DNA of 44,264 bases from JAVBNO01 sp031551485 (GTDB lineage Bacteria; Bacillota; Clostridia; Oscillospirales; Ruminococcaceae), in contig JAVBNO010000003.1 of the NCBI GenBank assembly GCA_031551485.1, positions 1 to 44,264 of the forward strand. Direction: 5' to 3'. The notes beneath the pieces are model-generated. The model ran no database searches. It saw nothing but the letters and a program-made list of their open reading frames with translations, and was not told where the DNA came from. Shown here piece by piece: positions 7,483 to 15,645 of the stretch. Within the stretch, counting starts at the first letter, position 1. Every line of letters starts with the position of its first letter. Made by a program: the position numbers and the translations under genes.

Positions 7483-8619
7483 ATGCGTGATTTGGTTGAA
7501 TTTGTAGGAAAACCGCAGACTATTAAAGAAGTCAATTTGTCTACGGTTGAGCAGTTGCTTCATAATAACGGACCCCTTTCAAAACCACAGCTTGCCAAAA
7601 TGACCGGTCTGAGTCTGCCCACAGTCAACAAATTGGTAGACGAGCTTGAAGCGCACCGGTATATCCGGCAAGTCGGGCCCACGGGGAACGGGGTCGGCCG
7701 CAAAGCAATGGTGTATGAAATTGACAGAACGGTTGGCTGTCTGATTGCGCTCTATTACCGTTGGGGGACCTATCTTTGCCGCATTACAGATATCATTGGG
7801 GACACTTTGTATGAAGGCTCCCACATTTTAGATAATTCTACTGCCGAAACCGCATTTTCCACCACGGTTGCCGCCATTGATGATTTGATTCAAAAAGCGC
7901 CTTTTGCCGTGAAGTCTATCGGCATTGGCGTACCTGGCGCGGTGCTGCCGGACGGCACGCTTTCGGGTATTCCCAAGATTGATGTATGGGAAGGCTATAA
8001 CCTGTTGGAGCGGCTGAAATCAAAATATGCCGTTGATATTTGGGTTGAGAACGACGTGAATTTGGCGGGTGTCGGCTATTATTACGCTAATCTCGCCGAG
8101 CAATATAATCATCTGGTCTACATCTATGTTGGAAACGGCATGGGTTCCAGCGCTATTCTGAATCGAAAGCTGTTTCGTGGCAGCACAAACTTTGCCGGTG
8201 AGCTAGGATTTATGGCGCCGCTTAGCGGGCAAAACCCGAAGGAGAATTATGCCGCAAAAGGCGGATTTTTAGAGACGCAAATGCGGCAGTTTGTAGACAG
8301 TGCGCAGGAATTATTTAAGGTTAGCACAGACCCCGAACTGCGCCAACAGCTGATTAATTTACTGGCCGGCGCTGCTGCCAACTACATTGCGATACTCAAT
8401 CCGGATGCTATTGTTTTTGGGGGCGAAGCGTTTCGCGGCGATATGATTGAAGAATTGGTGGCCGAAATTCAACAGCAAATTATTTTTTACTCAGCGCAGG
8501 TCAGCATTCCGCCCATTCTATATGACCCAAATGCCAATACAGGTATTGAAGGATTGGTTTTTACATGCCGCGCGGGCATTAATACCTGGACACAACTGGT
8601 GCAGGGCGGGGGCGTTTAA
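7483..8619 (+). CDS. ROK-family transcriptional regulator lacking the zinc motif
   Basis: Predicted sugar-responsive repressor of the NagC/XylR (ROK) type: winged helix-turn-helix at about residues 10-60 (LSKPQLAKMTGLSLPTVNKL), then the sugar kinase-like fold with the ROK signature in GIGVPGAVLPDG and NDVNLAGVG. In most ROK proteins a GEIGH histidine and a CxCGxxGCxE cysteine cluster bind zinc. Here the equivalent region reads GELGFM and, before GGFLE, has no cysteine, so the zinc site is lost. ATG 7483 is chosen (378 residues); GGGAG abuts it, and TTG 7492 is an alternative. The frame is open back to 7294, but that part looks noncoding and contains the promoter. The stop codon touches the next start (TAAATG). 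Likely controls the five-gene sugar operon. Confidence 0.85.
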   Translation: MRDLVEFVGKPQTIKEVNLSTVEQLLHNNGPLSKPQLAKMTGLSLPTVNKLVDELEAHRYIRQVGPTGNGVGRKAMVYEIDRTVGCLIALYYRWGTYLCRITDIIGDTLYEGSHILDNSTAETAFSTTVAAIDDLIQKAPFAVKSIGIGVPGAVLPDGTLSGIPKIDVWEGYNLLERLKSKYAVDIWVENDVNLAGVGYYYANLAEQYNHLVYIYVGNGMGSSAILNRKLFRGSTNFAGELGFMAPLSGQNPKENYAAKGGFLETQMRQFVDSAQELFKVSTDPELRQQLINLLAGAAANYIAILNPDAIVFGGEAFRGDMIEELVAEIQQQIIFYSAQVSIPPILYDPNANTGIEGLVFTCRAGINTWTQLVQGGGV

Positions 8620-9555
8620 ATGACGAAGAATGCGAACAGGTATTTTATTGCTGTGGACGGTGGCGGCAGCAAAACGGAATTTTGCGCCTGCGAAATTGCA
8701 AGCGGCCGCACCTGGAATTTTCGGTATGGCAGCAGTAACTATAAAATCATAAGGGACAATGAGGAAAAGGAGATCATTTTAACCGGCATTGGCAACATTT
8801 TTGAGGTGCTAAACATAGATGATCGGCAGGTGGACGGCCTGGTCATGGGTATGTCCGGTGTGGATTCCCCCAGCGACTACGAGCACTACAAGGCTGTTGC
8901 CGCCGCAACCGGCATCGCGACCGAGAAAACCCATGTGTGCAATGATTCGGAGTTGGCGTTTTACTCAGTTGGAGTTCCCCCCGGCATCTGCATTATTGCG
9001 GGAACTGGATCAGTGGTCACCGGAATTGGCGCAAACGGCCAACAGGTTCGCGCCGGCGGCTGGGGCAGCCCCATTAGCGACGAGGGCTCCGGCGGGTGGA
9101 TGGGCATTCGTGTTTTGCGGGATGTTTTGCGCTATTGTGACGGGTATGGAAAATATCAGGATGTGTTTGAAGCCATCCGAATTTATTTTAAGGCACCAAG
9201 CTTTGAAGAGATGCCCAATGTATTAACTCAGGCCAACATGGCGCAGATTGCCAGCACCGCCAGGGTTGTTATGGATGAAGCCGACAAAGGCGACTCGTAT
9301 AGTTTGGGGATTGTCGACCGCGCGGCTCGTCTTGTTTCGGAGATTGCCTATGCGGTATATCGGCGGTTGGAGTTCCACAATGAATCGGCGGTCGATATTG
9401 TAATGGCGGGCAGCTTATACAAAAGCTTTGCATTTAAGAGCATGTTAACGCAGTATCTGGTTGAAAGCCTTTCCAAAGATAATCTTCGTTTTTGTGAAGA
9501 AACAGCCAGTCCGGTATCCGGGGGAATCAAGTTGGCGCACCATTTGTTTGGTTAG
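8620..9555 (+). CDS. BadF/BadG-family ATPase, probable N-acetylglucosamine-type sugar kinase
   Basis: Predicted cytoplasmic ATP-dependent kinase of the ASKHA superfamily, closest in pattern to N-acetylhexosamine kinases. The phosphate-1 motif AVDGGGSKTEF lies at residues 11-21 and the phosphate-2 motif AGTGSVVTG near 127. VMAGS near residue 265 is the adenosine-type motif. It is 311 residues, normal for the family. The ATG follows the ROK stop without a gap, implying translational coupling. Its place before an ABC sugar importer suggests it phosphorylates the imported sugar or a breakdown product. A xylose importer would normally be accompanied by xylA/xylB rather than this kinase type, so the imported sugar remains open. 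Confidence 0.82.
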   Translation: MTKNANRYFIAVDGGGSKTEFCACEIASGRTWNFRYGSSNYKIIRDNEEKEIILTGIGNIFEVLNIDDRQVDGLVMGMSGVDSPSDYEHYKAVAAATGIATEKTHVCNDSELAFYSVGVPPGICIIAGTGSVVTGIGANGQQVRAGGWGSPISDEGSGGWMGIRVLRDVLRYCDGYGKYQDVFEAIRIYFKAPSFEEMPNVLTQANMAQIASTARVVMDEADKGDSYSLGIVDRAARLVSEIAYAVYRRLEFHNESAVDIVMAGSLYKSFAFKSMLTQYLVESLSKDNLRFCEETASPVSGGIKLAHHLFG

Positions 9556-9606
9556 CATGGTCGTCGGGCCTTGCAATAATATTTTAAGAAATAAGGAGAT
9601 CAAGTT

Positions 9607-10653
9607 ATGAAGAAGACATGCAGAATTCTGTCTCTATTCTTGGTTGCTGTAATGTTATTTGCTTTAGCTGCTTGTGGTCAGACACCAAGCGGCACAAGTA
9701 CAGACGCCAGCCAGGAAACGGGCAATGGCGCCATTAAAATTGGCGTGTCTTTGCCCACACAGCGTGAAGAACGCTGGGTGCTTGATAAAGAAAACTTCGA
9801 AAAACTGGCAGCAGACAATAACATCGAATTGGCTTTGCAGGTGGCTGACAATGACGCCGCCAAACAGCAGAATCAGTGCGAAAATCTGATTTCCCAGAAC
9901 ATCAGCGTCCTGATTATTGCGCCGGTGGATGGCGAGCAAGCCAAGAACATTGTGGAAATGGCACACGCGGAAGGCATTCCTGTCATTGCGTATGACCGCC
10001 CGATTCTGAACGCCGATGTAGACCTGTATGTCACATTCGACCAATACAGAATCGGCCAGCTGATGGGCGAATATGTGCTATCGCATTTGGATAAGGGTAA
10101 TATTGTCTTGCTGAAAGGCGACCCGCAGGATCCGACCTGCGTACCGCTGAAACAAGGCGCCCTGGATGCCATTAAGCCGAAAGTTGACAGCGGCGATTAT
10201 AAGATCGTTTCCGAGCAGGACTGCAAAGACTGGTCGGCCAGTGAAGCACAGAAACATGTGGAAAATGCCCTTACCAGTAACAACAACGATATTTCCGCAA
10301 TTATCGCGCCCAATGACGGTACCGCGGGCGGTGCGATCCAGGCGTTGGCAGCACAGGGGTTGGCCGGAACGACCATTGTGACCGGACAGGATTCGGAAGT
10401 TGACGCCATTAAGCGTATTATTGAAGGCACACAAAGCATGACTGTGTTTTTCGATGTACGTGATCTGTCTAAAGCAGCTTTCGAGGCTGCCGTCAAACTG
10501 GCGAAGGGCGAAGACCCCGGTGCAACAACAGTCAACAACAACGGACTGAAGGATGTGCCGACAGTTGGTTTTACGCCCAGCGCCGTGACTGCTGATAACT
10601 ACAAGTCTTTATTGATTGACAGTGGTTACATGAAAGAATCTGATCTTGCCTAA
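9607..10653 (+). CDS. xylF: XylF-type sugar-binding lipoprotein of ABC importer
   Basis: Periplasmic-binding-protein-like lipoprotein that captures the sugar outside the membrane for the importer encoded downstream. Signal peptide residues 1-22 end in the lipobox LAAC with C23 as the lipidated cysteine, followed by a Ser/Thr-rich linker. The mature part (about 40-340) is a type I sugar-binding fold with typical pieces: KIGVSLPTQREERW, VLIIAPVDG, PVIAYDRPI, PNDGTAGGAI and GQDSE. These resemble D-xylose-binding XylF and the ChvE multiple-sugar binder. SD AAGGAG stands eight bases before the ATG. A strong stem-loop separates it from the ATPase gene. Family secure, ligand not. Confidence 0.88.
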   Translation: MKKTCRILSLFLVAVMLFALAACGQTPSGTSTDASQETGNGAIKIGVSLPTQREERWVLDKENFEKLAADNNIELALQVADNDAAKQQNQCENLISQNISVLIIAPVDGEQAKNIVEMAHAEGIPVIAYDRPILNADVDLYVTFDQYRIGQLMGEYVLSHLDKGNIVLLKGDPQDPTCVPLKQGALDAIKPKVDSGDYKIVSEQDCKDWSASEAQKHVENALTSNNNDISAIIAPNDGTAGGAIQALAAQGLAGTTIVTGQDSEVDAIKRIIEGTQSMTVFFDVRDLSKAAFEAAVKLAKGEDPGATTVNNNGLKDVPTVGFTPSAVTADNYKSLLIDSGYMKESDLA

Positions 10654-10672
10654 TACTTATATTGGTAAAACG

Positions 10673-10700
10673 CGTGGGGGCAGTTTACACTGCCCCCACG
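10673..10700 (+). terminator. Intercistronic 12-bp stem-loop between binding protein and ATPase
   Basis: CGTGGGGGCAGT (10673-10684) pairs perfectly with 10689-10700 around the loop TTAC. There is no T-run, so it is unlikely to stop transcription fully. It is more likely to protect the upstream mRNA or weaken read-through, keeping the binding protein more abundant than ATPase and permease, as is known for malE-type operons. Confidence 0.65.
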
Positions 10701-10722
10701 GATATTTGAAGCAGGTGATCGA

Positions 10723-12246
10723 TTGAAACAAGGTAATATTTTAGAGATGCGCAATATCCGCAAAGAGTTTCCCGGCGTGGTCGCACTGGACAATGTGGAC
10801 TTCTCGGTTCGGGAAGGAGAAATTCATGCGCTGGTGGGCGAAAACGGCGCCGGAAAGTCTACCTTGATGAAAATTTTGAGCGGCGTATATCCCGCCAACA
10901 GCTATAGGGGCGATATCCTGATTGACGGCAAAGTGATGAGCTTTCAGAGCATTAAAGACAGCGAGGCTGCCAAGGTGGCGGTCATTTACCAAGAACTAAC
11001 CTTACTGAAAAATATGAATGTATGTGAAAATATTTTTCTGGGAAACGAGATAAAAAAAGGCGCTTTGATCGATTGGGACACCGCGTTGGCAGAATCGCGC
11101 AAGGTGCTGCAGGAAATACGGCTGAATGTCAATCCAACTACGCTGGTCATCAATTTAGGAATGGGAGCCCAACAGTTAATTGAAATTGCCAAAGCGATTA
11201 TTAAAGAATGTCGCATTTTAGTTTTGGATGAACCAACCTCCGCCCTGACGGAAACGGAGACGGAAACCCTGCTGAATTTGCTGCGGGAATTTGCAAGAAA
11301 AGGAATCACTTGCATTTTTATTTCGCACAAATTAAACGAGGTGTTTGCCATTGCAGACCGCATTACCGTTTTGACCGACGGCAAGACGGTCGGTACATAT
11401 GACGCGGACAAACTGACAGAGGACAAACTGATCTCTTTGATGGTGGGGCGCGAAATGACACAGCGCTATCCCATTGCGAACTATAAACCCAGTGAAGAGA
11501 TTTCTTTGGAGGTTTCGGACTGGACGGTGTACGACCCGGAAATTCCTGGCCGTGTTGCGCTGGATCATATTCATTTTACCGCGCGAAAAGGCGAAATATT
11601 GGGCTTTGCGGGGCTGATGGGCGCCGGGCGTACTGAGTTGTTTTTGAGTATTTTGGGCGTTTGGGGCAAAAAAGCAACTGGTGAGGTAAAGTTGTTTGGA
11701 AAGACACTTTCAGCACGATCGCCCAGTGAACTGATTCATTCCGGTATTGCTTACCTTACAGAGGACCGGAAAGGCAAAGGGCTTGTTCTGATCAAGAACG
11801 TTATTGAAAATATGGCTCTGTCCAGTTTGGATCAGCGCTTGAGATATGGATTCATCGACAGTGAAAAAGAACTGTCCGCGGTTGAGGATATGGTCCGGCA
11901 ATTGCAAATTAAGACGCCGTCAGTGGAGCAGCTGGTGCAGAACCTTTCCGGCGGCAACCAGCAGAAAGTTGTGCTGGGCAAATGGCTTTTGACCAATCCA
12001 AAAGTGCTGATTCTGGACGAACCTACACGTGGAATTGATGTTGGCGCCAAATATGAGATTTACACCATTATGCAGCGGTTGGCGGAAGCCGGCATCACCA
12101 TTATTATGATATCTTCCGAATTGCCTGAAATATTGGGTATGAGCGACCGAATCATCGTGATTAACGAAGGCAAGATTACCGGGGAGTTCCAGCGAGTGGA
12201 CGCCACACAGGAGCGCATTATGGCTTGCGCAACAGGGGGTATATGA
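10723..12246 (+). CDS. xylG: XylG/GguA-type sugar ABC transporter ATPase (two ABC domains)
   Basis: Energises sugar import at the inner face of the membrane. The 507-residue protein has two fused ABC domains, as in RbsA/XylG/MglA. The first has Walker A GENGAGKST (39-47), a degenerate signature (LGMGAQQLIEIAK) and Walker B LVLDEPTSA. The second has a degenerate Walker A (GLMGAGRTE), signature LSGGNQQKV and Walker B LILDEPTRGID. The start is TTG at 10723 preceded by AGGTGA with four bases spacing; no ATG fits. The 3' end overlaps the permease start by four bases (ATGA). Together with neighbours it forms a XylFGH or ChvE-GguAB type system. Confidence 0.9.
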   Translation: MKQGNILEMRNIRKEFPGVVALDNVDFSVREGEIHALVGENGAGKSTLMKILSGVYPANSYRGDILIDGKVMSFQSIKDSEAAKVAVIYQELTLLKNMNVCENIFLGNEIKKGALIDWDTALAESRKVLQEIRLNVNPTTLVINLGMGAQQLIEIAKAIIKECRILVLDEPTSALTETETETLLNLLREFARKGITCIFISHKLNEVFAIADRITVLTDGKTVGTYDADKLTEDKLISLMVGREMTQRYPIANYKPSEEISLEVSDWTVYDPEIPGRVALDHIHFTARKGEILGFAGLMGAGRTELFLSILGVWGKKATGEVKLFGKTLSARSPSELIHSGIAYLTEDRKGKGLVLIKNVIENMALSSLDQRLRYGFIDSEKELSAVEDMVRQLQIKTPSVEQLVQNLSGGNQQKVVLGKWLLTNPKVLILDEPTRGIDVGAKYEIYTIMQRLAEAGITIIMISSELPEILGMSDRIIVINEGKITGEFQRVDATQERIMACATGGI

Positions 12247-13454
12247 AGATGAAAAATCAAGGCTCAATCGGTTTGCAGGACAAAGTTTCTTTGGGCGGTG
12301 AGCTGAAAGGCGTTTTGCGGAGCAATGTGCGCCAGTACACCATGATCGGTGCGCTGCTGGCAATCTGGATGATTTTCTCCGTGACAACAGGCGGCATCTT
12401 CATATCGCCTCGGAATTTATCGATACTCTTTGTGCAGATGTGTACAACCGGCATCCTGACCGGGGGCATGCTGATGGTGATGGTATCCGGCAATATTGAC
12501 CTGTCCGCTGGCTCCGTTTGCGGTACTTTGGGCGCTCTGGTGGCTTATTTGATCACACGCGCCGGTGTGAATCCGCTGATTGCCATTCTCATGACCCTGT
12601 GCGTCGGATTGCTGATTGGCATGTGGCATGGATACTGGGTGGCGTTTCGCGGTGTTCCGGCTTTTATTGTAACGCTGGCCAGCCAAATTGCATTTCGCGG
12701 CCTTACGCTGATGATTACCAATGGGGCAACCATTGGGGAGTTTGGCCCTGGCTTTAAGCAGATTGGCCAAGGGTATATCCCCCAATTGTCATTGGGAACA
12801 GGCTTTAAGAATCTGCTGACAATGGTTATATTCATCGTCGCCGTTGTATTATTTATCGTTTTGGATTTGCGCAGGCGCAACAAGCGCATTGCCAATGGCT
12901 TCACTGTGCTGAGTATGCCTTTGCAAATCATCAAACTTGTGCTGGTGTCGGCCGCGCTTGGCACCATTGGCTACATCTTCACTAGTTATAAGGGTATTCC
13001 CTATGCGATTATTATTTTGCTGACGGTGGTTTTCTTTTCCTTTACGCTTACAACGCGCACCCCGTTTGGCCGCCATGTCTATGCAATAGGCGGAAATAAC
13101 GAGGCGGCCCGGCTTTCGGGCATTAACATTAAGACGTCCCTGCTGCGCGTCTTTATGATTATGGGCACCATGTGCGGTGTTGCGGCCATTGTCTACACCT
13201 CCCGCCTGAACGCCGCCACAACCGCTGCCGGCGCCAACTTTGAATTGGATGCGATTGCCGCCTGCATTATCGGCGGTACAAGCACATCGGGCGGTTACGG
13301 TACTGCCATCGGTGCGATCATCGGCGCTTTGGTAATGGCCAGTTTAGACAATGGCATGAGCCTGATGAATCTGCCAATTATGATTCAGTACATGGTAAAA
13401 GGCATGATCCTGCTTCTTGCGGTGTGGGTCGATATTGCAAACCGGAAAAAATAG
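12243..13454 (+). CDS. xylH: XylH/GguB-type sugar ABC transporter permease
   Basis: Membrane channel of the importer, family BPD_transp_2. The 403 residues contain about ten hydrophobic segments, starting near residue 30 and ending just before the C-terminal KK. Conserved family pieces are GNIDLSAGSV, GVPAFIVTLA, YAIGGNNEAARLSGI and AACIIGGTSTSGG. ATG 12243 overlaps the ATPase stop as ATGA and is preceded by GGGGG; an upstream in-frame ATG-like start at 12225 lies within the ATPase gene and is not favoured. It ends the operon, facing a long bidirectional terminator. Confidence 0.88.
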   Translation: MKMKNQGSIGLQDKVSLGGELKGVLRSNVRQYTMIGALLAIWMIFSVTTGGIFISPRNLSILFVQMCTTGILTGGMLMVMVSGNIDLSAGSVCGTLGALVAYLITRAGVNPLIAILMTLCVGLLIGMWHGYWVAFRGVPAFIVTLASQIAFRGLTLMITNGATIGEFGPGFKQIGQGYIPQLSLGTGFKNLLTMVIFIVAVVLFIVLDLRRRNKRIANGFTVLSMPLQIIKLVLVSAALGTIGYIFTSYKGIPYAIIILLTVVFFSFTLTTRTPFGRHVYAIGGNNEAARLSGINIKTSLLRVFMIMGTMCGVAAIVYTSRLNAATTAAGANFELDAIAACIIGGTSTSGGYGTAIGAIIGALVMASLDNGMSLMNLPIMIQYMVKGMILLLAVWVDIANRKK

Positions 13455-13539
13455 CGGCTACCGCGATTGGTCGGAAGAGATATTTATTTGTATCTTCGCC
13501 AATCGTGTTTAGCTGGTCGATTGCGATTTCGCAGCATCA

Positions 13540-13597
13540 TTTTCCAGCAAAACAAACATCCCCGCTTGCAGGCGGGGATGTTTGTTTTGCTGGAAAA
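13540..13597. terminator. Perfect 26-bp palindrome, bidirectional terminator
   Basis: Left arm 13540-13565 and right arm 13572-13597 are exact reverse complements around a 6-base loop. The inner GC core (GCGGGGAT) is followed by TTTGTTTT and then further paired bases GCTGGAAAA. It sits between the convergent permease and flavodoxin/ferredoxin genes and can stop both. The rest of 13455-13610 is noncoding. Confidence 0.85.
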
Positions 13598-13610
13598 GAT
13601 CTTGATTGCG

Positions 13611-14369
13611 CTAACTGCGCGCCTTGCTGTTAAAGGAAATAAGGTCATCCAGCGAAACTCCGGCATTCCGGTAATGGTCTTTGCCCTGGGTCTTTTGCTT
13701 CCAGTCGATGGCACACACAGGGCAGTGGTGAAGGCAAGCCAAACAATGCTCGCAGTTGTGCCGGAAGTCGGGTTTGCCGGCCTTTAGGACTATGTTTTGG
13801 GCGGGGCAGACTTTTTGACAAGTTCCACAGCCTGTGCATGTGGGCGCAACGGTAAAATACCGGTCGCTGCCCTCATTAGGGTAGAAACGATAAGCGATCA
13901 TATTGAGGAATGTAAATGCCTCAATATGATTGGATTGCCGACGGGTAATGGCATCGGCAATCTTTACAATATTTTCGGCTATGTTTTTTTGCCGTTCATC
14001 GCTGTCCTTTGGCGTATATTCGGGGAGATAGTTTGAAACGGAAATGAGTTTTGCGCCATATTGCAGACTGATGCCTTTTTGCAATAGCAAATTTTTGAGT
14101 CTTCCCAACACACCATAGGCCGGGCCGCCACTGGTTGCAACCCCAAAAACGTAGGCATCTTTGTTGCATATTTGCAATGCTGCAACAAAACGCTCGACCA
14201 TACGGGGCAGTCCCCAAAAGTATACAGGAAATACAAAGCCGATGACATCATCTTCGCATTGTACAGGCCCATTGTTCATGGGCAAAACTTTCCCATTCAT
14301 TTTTTCCGCGAGCCTTTTTGCCGTGAACAAACTGTTGCCCGTGGATGAAAAACAAAATAGAGTGGCCAT
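13611..14369 (-). CDS. Flavodoxin-ferredoxin fusion (EFR1 family ferrodoxin)
   Basis: Predicted electron-transfer protein. Residues 1-150 are a flavodoxin-like FMN-binding domain with the phosphate loop FSSTGNS at 7-13. Residues 175-220 form a 2x[4Fe-4S] ferredoxin domain: C178, C181, C184, C188 and C206, C209, C212, C216. This combination is typical of the EFR1 family of anaerobes. ATG 14369 (252 residues) is chosen because the MerR gene stops one base upstream and GAGG is nine bases before it; the longer frame to 14465 lies inside MerR. It is cotranscribed with the MerR regulator, so it is probably part of a redox or chemical stress response. Redox partners unknown. Confidence 0.87.
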   Translation of the reverse strand: MATLFCFSSTGNSLFTAKRLAEKMNGKVLPMNNGPVQCEDDVIGFVFPVYFWGLPRMVERFVAALQICNKDAYVFGVATSGGPAYGVLGRLKNLLLQKGISLQYGAKLISVSNYLPEYTPKDSDERQKNIAENIVKIADAITRRQSNHIEAFTFLNMIAYRFYPNEGSDRYFTVAPTCTGCGTCQKVCPAQNIVLKAGKPDFRHNCEHCLACLHHCPVCAIDWKQKTQGKDHYRNAGVSLDDLISFNSKARS

Positions 14370-14370
14370 A

Positions 14371-14856
14371 TTATAAAACCTCGTTTCTGTTGGTTTGGGA
14401 CGGCCAAGTATGCGGGCATAAACGGTCATTCCGAATGTCGTCAAATAGTTGGCTGATAAACCCATTGATTTGTTTCATATGGACGCGGTCAAAATCAACG
14501 CCATCAACCATCGACAACAACTCTTCCATCAGCGTTACAATTTTTTGATAATTTTGGATAGCATGGCGAAGTTCCGTAATCTTGGAGGTCAACATTTCTT
14601 TGCATATTTCGCTACAATTTGCATCCGCTTTGCGGCTATATAGCTCCTCCATGCTTTTCATTTCGTCAAGGGAAAAATGCGCATATTTCATAACGATGAC
14701 ATTTTTCAAAAACGAAATATCCTGATCCTCATATTGCCGGTAGCCGTTTTCGCTGCGTTTGGGCGATACAACACCCTCCTTGTCATAATAGCGCAGCGTA
14801 TCGGCGGAAAGGCCTGTCATTGCTGCAACCTGCTTTATCGTCCATCCCATTCGCAT
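14371..14856 (-). CDS. MerR-family transcriptional regulator
   Basis: Predicted DNA-binding activator/repressor. The MerR winged helix starts at residue 4 (WTIKQVAAMTGLSADTLRYYD) and continues through GYRQYEDQDISFL to about residue 70, followed by a long coiled dimerisation helix. Two cysteines (CSEIC) near residue 80 and one near the C-terminus could sense metal or redox state, but the pattern is not one of the known metal sites. ATG 14856 has GAAGGGA upstream; GTG 14859 and ATG 14850 are alternatives. The gene and the flavodoxin/ferredoxin gene form an operon one base apart, behind a promoter with the 19-base spacer that is diagnostic for MerR control, so autoregulation is likely. Confidence 0.88.
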   Translation of the reverse strand: MRMGWTIKQVAAMTGLSADTLRYYDKEGVVSPKRSENGYRQYEDQDISFLKNVIVMKYAHFSLDEMKSMEELYSRKADANCSEICKEMLTSKITELRHAIQNYQKIVTLMEELLSMVDGVDFDRVHMKQINGFISQLFDDIRNDRLCPHTWPSQTNRNEVL

Positions 14857-14879
14857 CACTTCCCTTCTCTGTTAAAAAG

Positions 14880-14910
14880 AGTATAACATTGGAGTAAGCT
14901 CCCATGTCAA
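14880..14910 (-). promoter_or_regulatory. MerR-type promoter with 19-bp spacer and dyad
   Basis: On the minus strand TTGACA (14910-14905) and TATACT (14885-14880) are both near consensus but are separated by 19 bases rather than 17. The spacer holds the inverted repeat GGAG-CTTA-CTCC. Over-long spacers with a central dyad are the hallmark of MerR-activated promoters. It points at the MerR gene itself. Confidence 0.8.
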
Positions 14911-15098
14911 GTGCAAAAAAACAAACCAAAAAACAGCGCGCTTTCACGGCCGGAAGTTTTGCTGCAAACGAGCAAACGCGAAACACTGGGCACGGGAATC
15001 GCAGTATTTTGCATTTCCGGATATGCCGCTACCCAACCCAATATAGACGAATTTGCCGAGTGGCAAGAGAAACAGCAAGCGCGAACCGGAATTCATGC
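14911..15098. other. Gene-free stretch between MerR promoter and ssrA terminator
   Basis: Both plus-strand reading frames here are open for some distance, but they lack a ribosome site, run into the terminator palindrome and match nothing I recognise. It may be the decayed remnant of a gene. No RNA structure or repeat was seen. Confidence 0.3.
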
Positions 15099-15150
15099 AC
15101 AGAAAAACGAGGCAGTCAGACTAAAAAATCTGACTGCCTCGTTTTTCTGT
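15099..15150. terminator. Perfect 22-bp palindrome, terminator of ssrA
   Basis: Arms 15099-15120 and 15129-15150 are exact reverse complements around an 8-base loop (CTAAAAAA). On the minus strand it follows the tmRNA 3' end by about 70 bases and ends its core in CGTTTTTCTG, a good terminator. Arms contain the T-run and continue past it. Confidence 0.8.
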
Positions 15151-15220
15151 TTTGACATCACAACCACACCGTTACGGCAAAACCGCCTTTGAAAAAGTAG
15201 GTGTCTGTGTAATGTCCATT

Positions 15221-15566
15221 TGGTGGAGGCGGGGGGAGTTGAACCCCCGTCCGAAAATTCATTCATGCCGCTTTCTCCGGGTGCAGTCTGCCATCAACAT
15301 TCCCTCCCCCTGCAGCCGGCAAACTAGCGACAAGGTTTAGTATCCCCTAATACAACTACGAAACCGGGGAGAGGATCATAGCCGTTCACCACTCAATCAC
15401 GCCCAAACTATGCCCGTGGTACTGCAAAGCCGGACGACAGCCTAATTAGGCTGCAAACGCTAAATTATTATCTGCGTTTATCTTTAAGGTTGCCCGTTTT
15501 ATAGAGGTCGAGCGCCTCTACCCGCTTACAACACTTCAAAATCCCCGTCGAAACCATTACGCCCCC
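15221..15566 (-). ncRNA. ssrA: Transfer-messenger RNA (tmRNA)
   Basis: Rescues stalled ribosomes and tags their products for proteolysis, with SmpB. On the minus strand the 5' end GGGGGCG followed by TAATGGTTTCGAC is conserved, and the 3' end GGGGGTTCAACTCCCCC then CGCCTCC-ACCA gives the T-arm and encoded CCA. GGGGGCG pairs with CGCCTCC as a 7-bp acceptor stem with one G-U. The length is 346 bases, normal for one-piece tmRNA. The resume codon is probably GCA at 15475-15473, giving the tag ADNNLAFAA and a TAA stop at 15448-15446. The tag ends in FAA rather than the common LAA. smpB lies directly upstream on the same strand, the usual order. Confidence 0.95.
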
Positions 15567-15645
15567 ATATTCGGTGGTAGGTCGCCAGGCGCTTTGTCGT
15601 GAAAATGGCAGCTTTTTGAGACACACTGCCTAGGAATGATGATGC

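Noticed and set aside
14904..15192. Plus-strand open frames of 83 and 93 codons between the MerR promoter and tmRNA
   Set aside because: No Shine-Dalgarno sequence, both cross the perfect terminator palindrome, and no homology is recognised. They could be a gene remnant but not a supported gene.
15221..15300. tRNA gene suggested by a T-arm and CCA end
   Set aside because: The rest of a tRNA is absent; the sequence is the 3' end of tmRNA with its 5' end 346 bases away.
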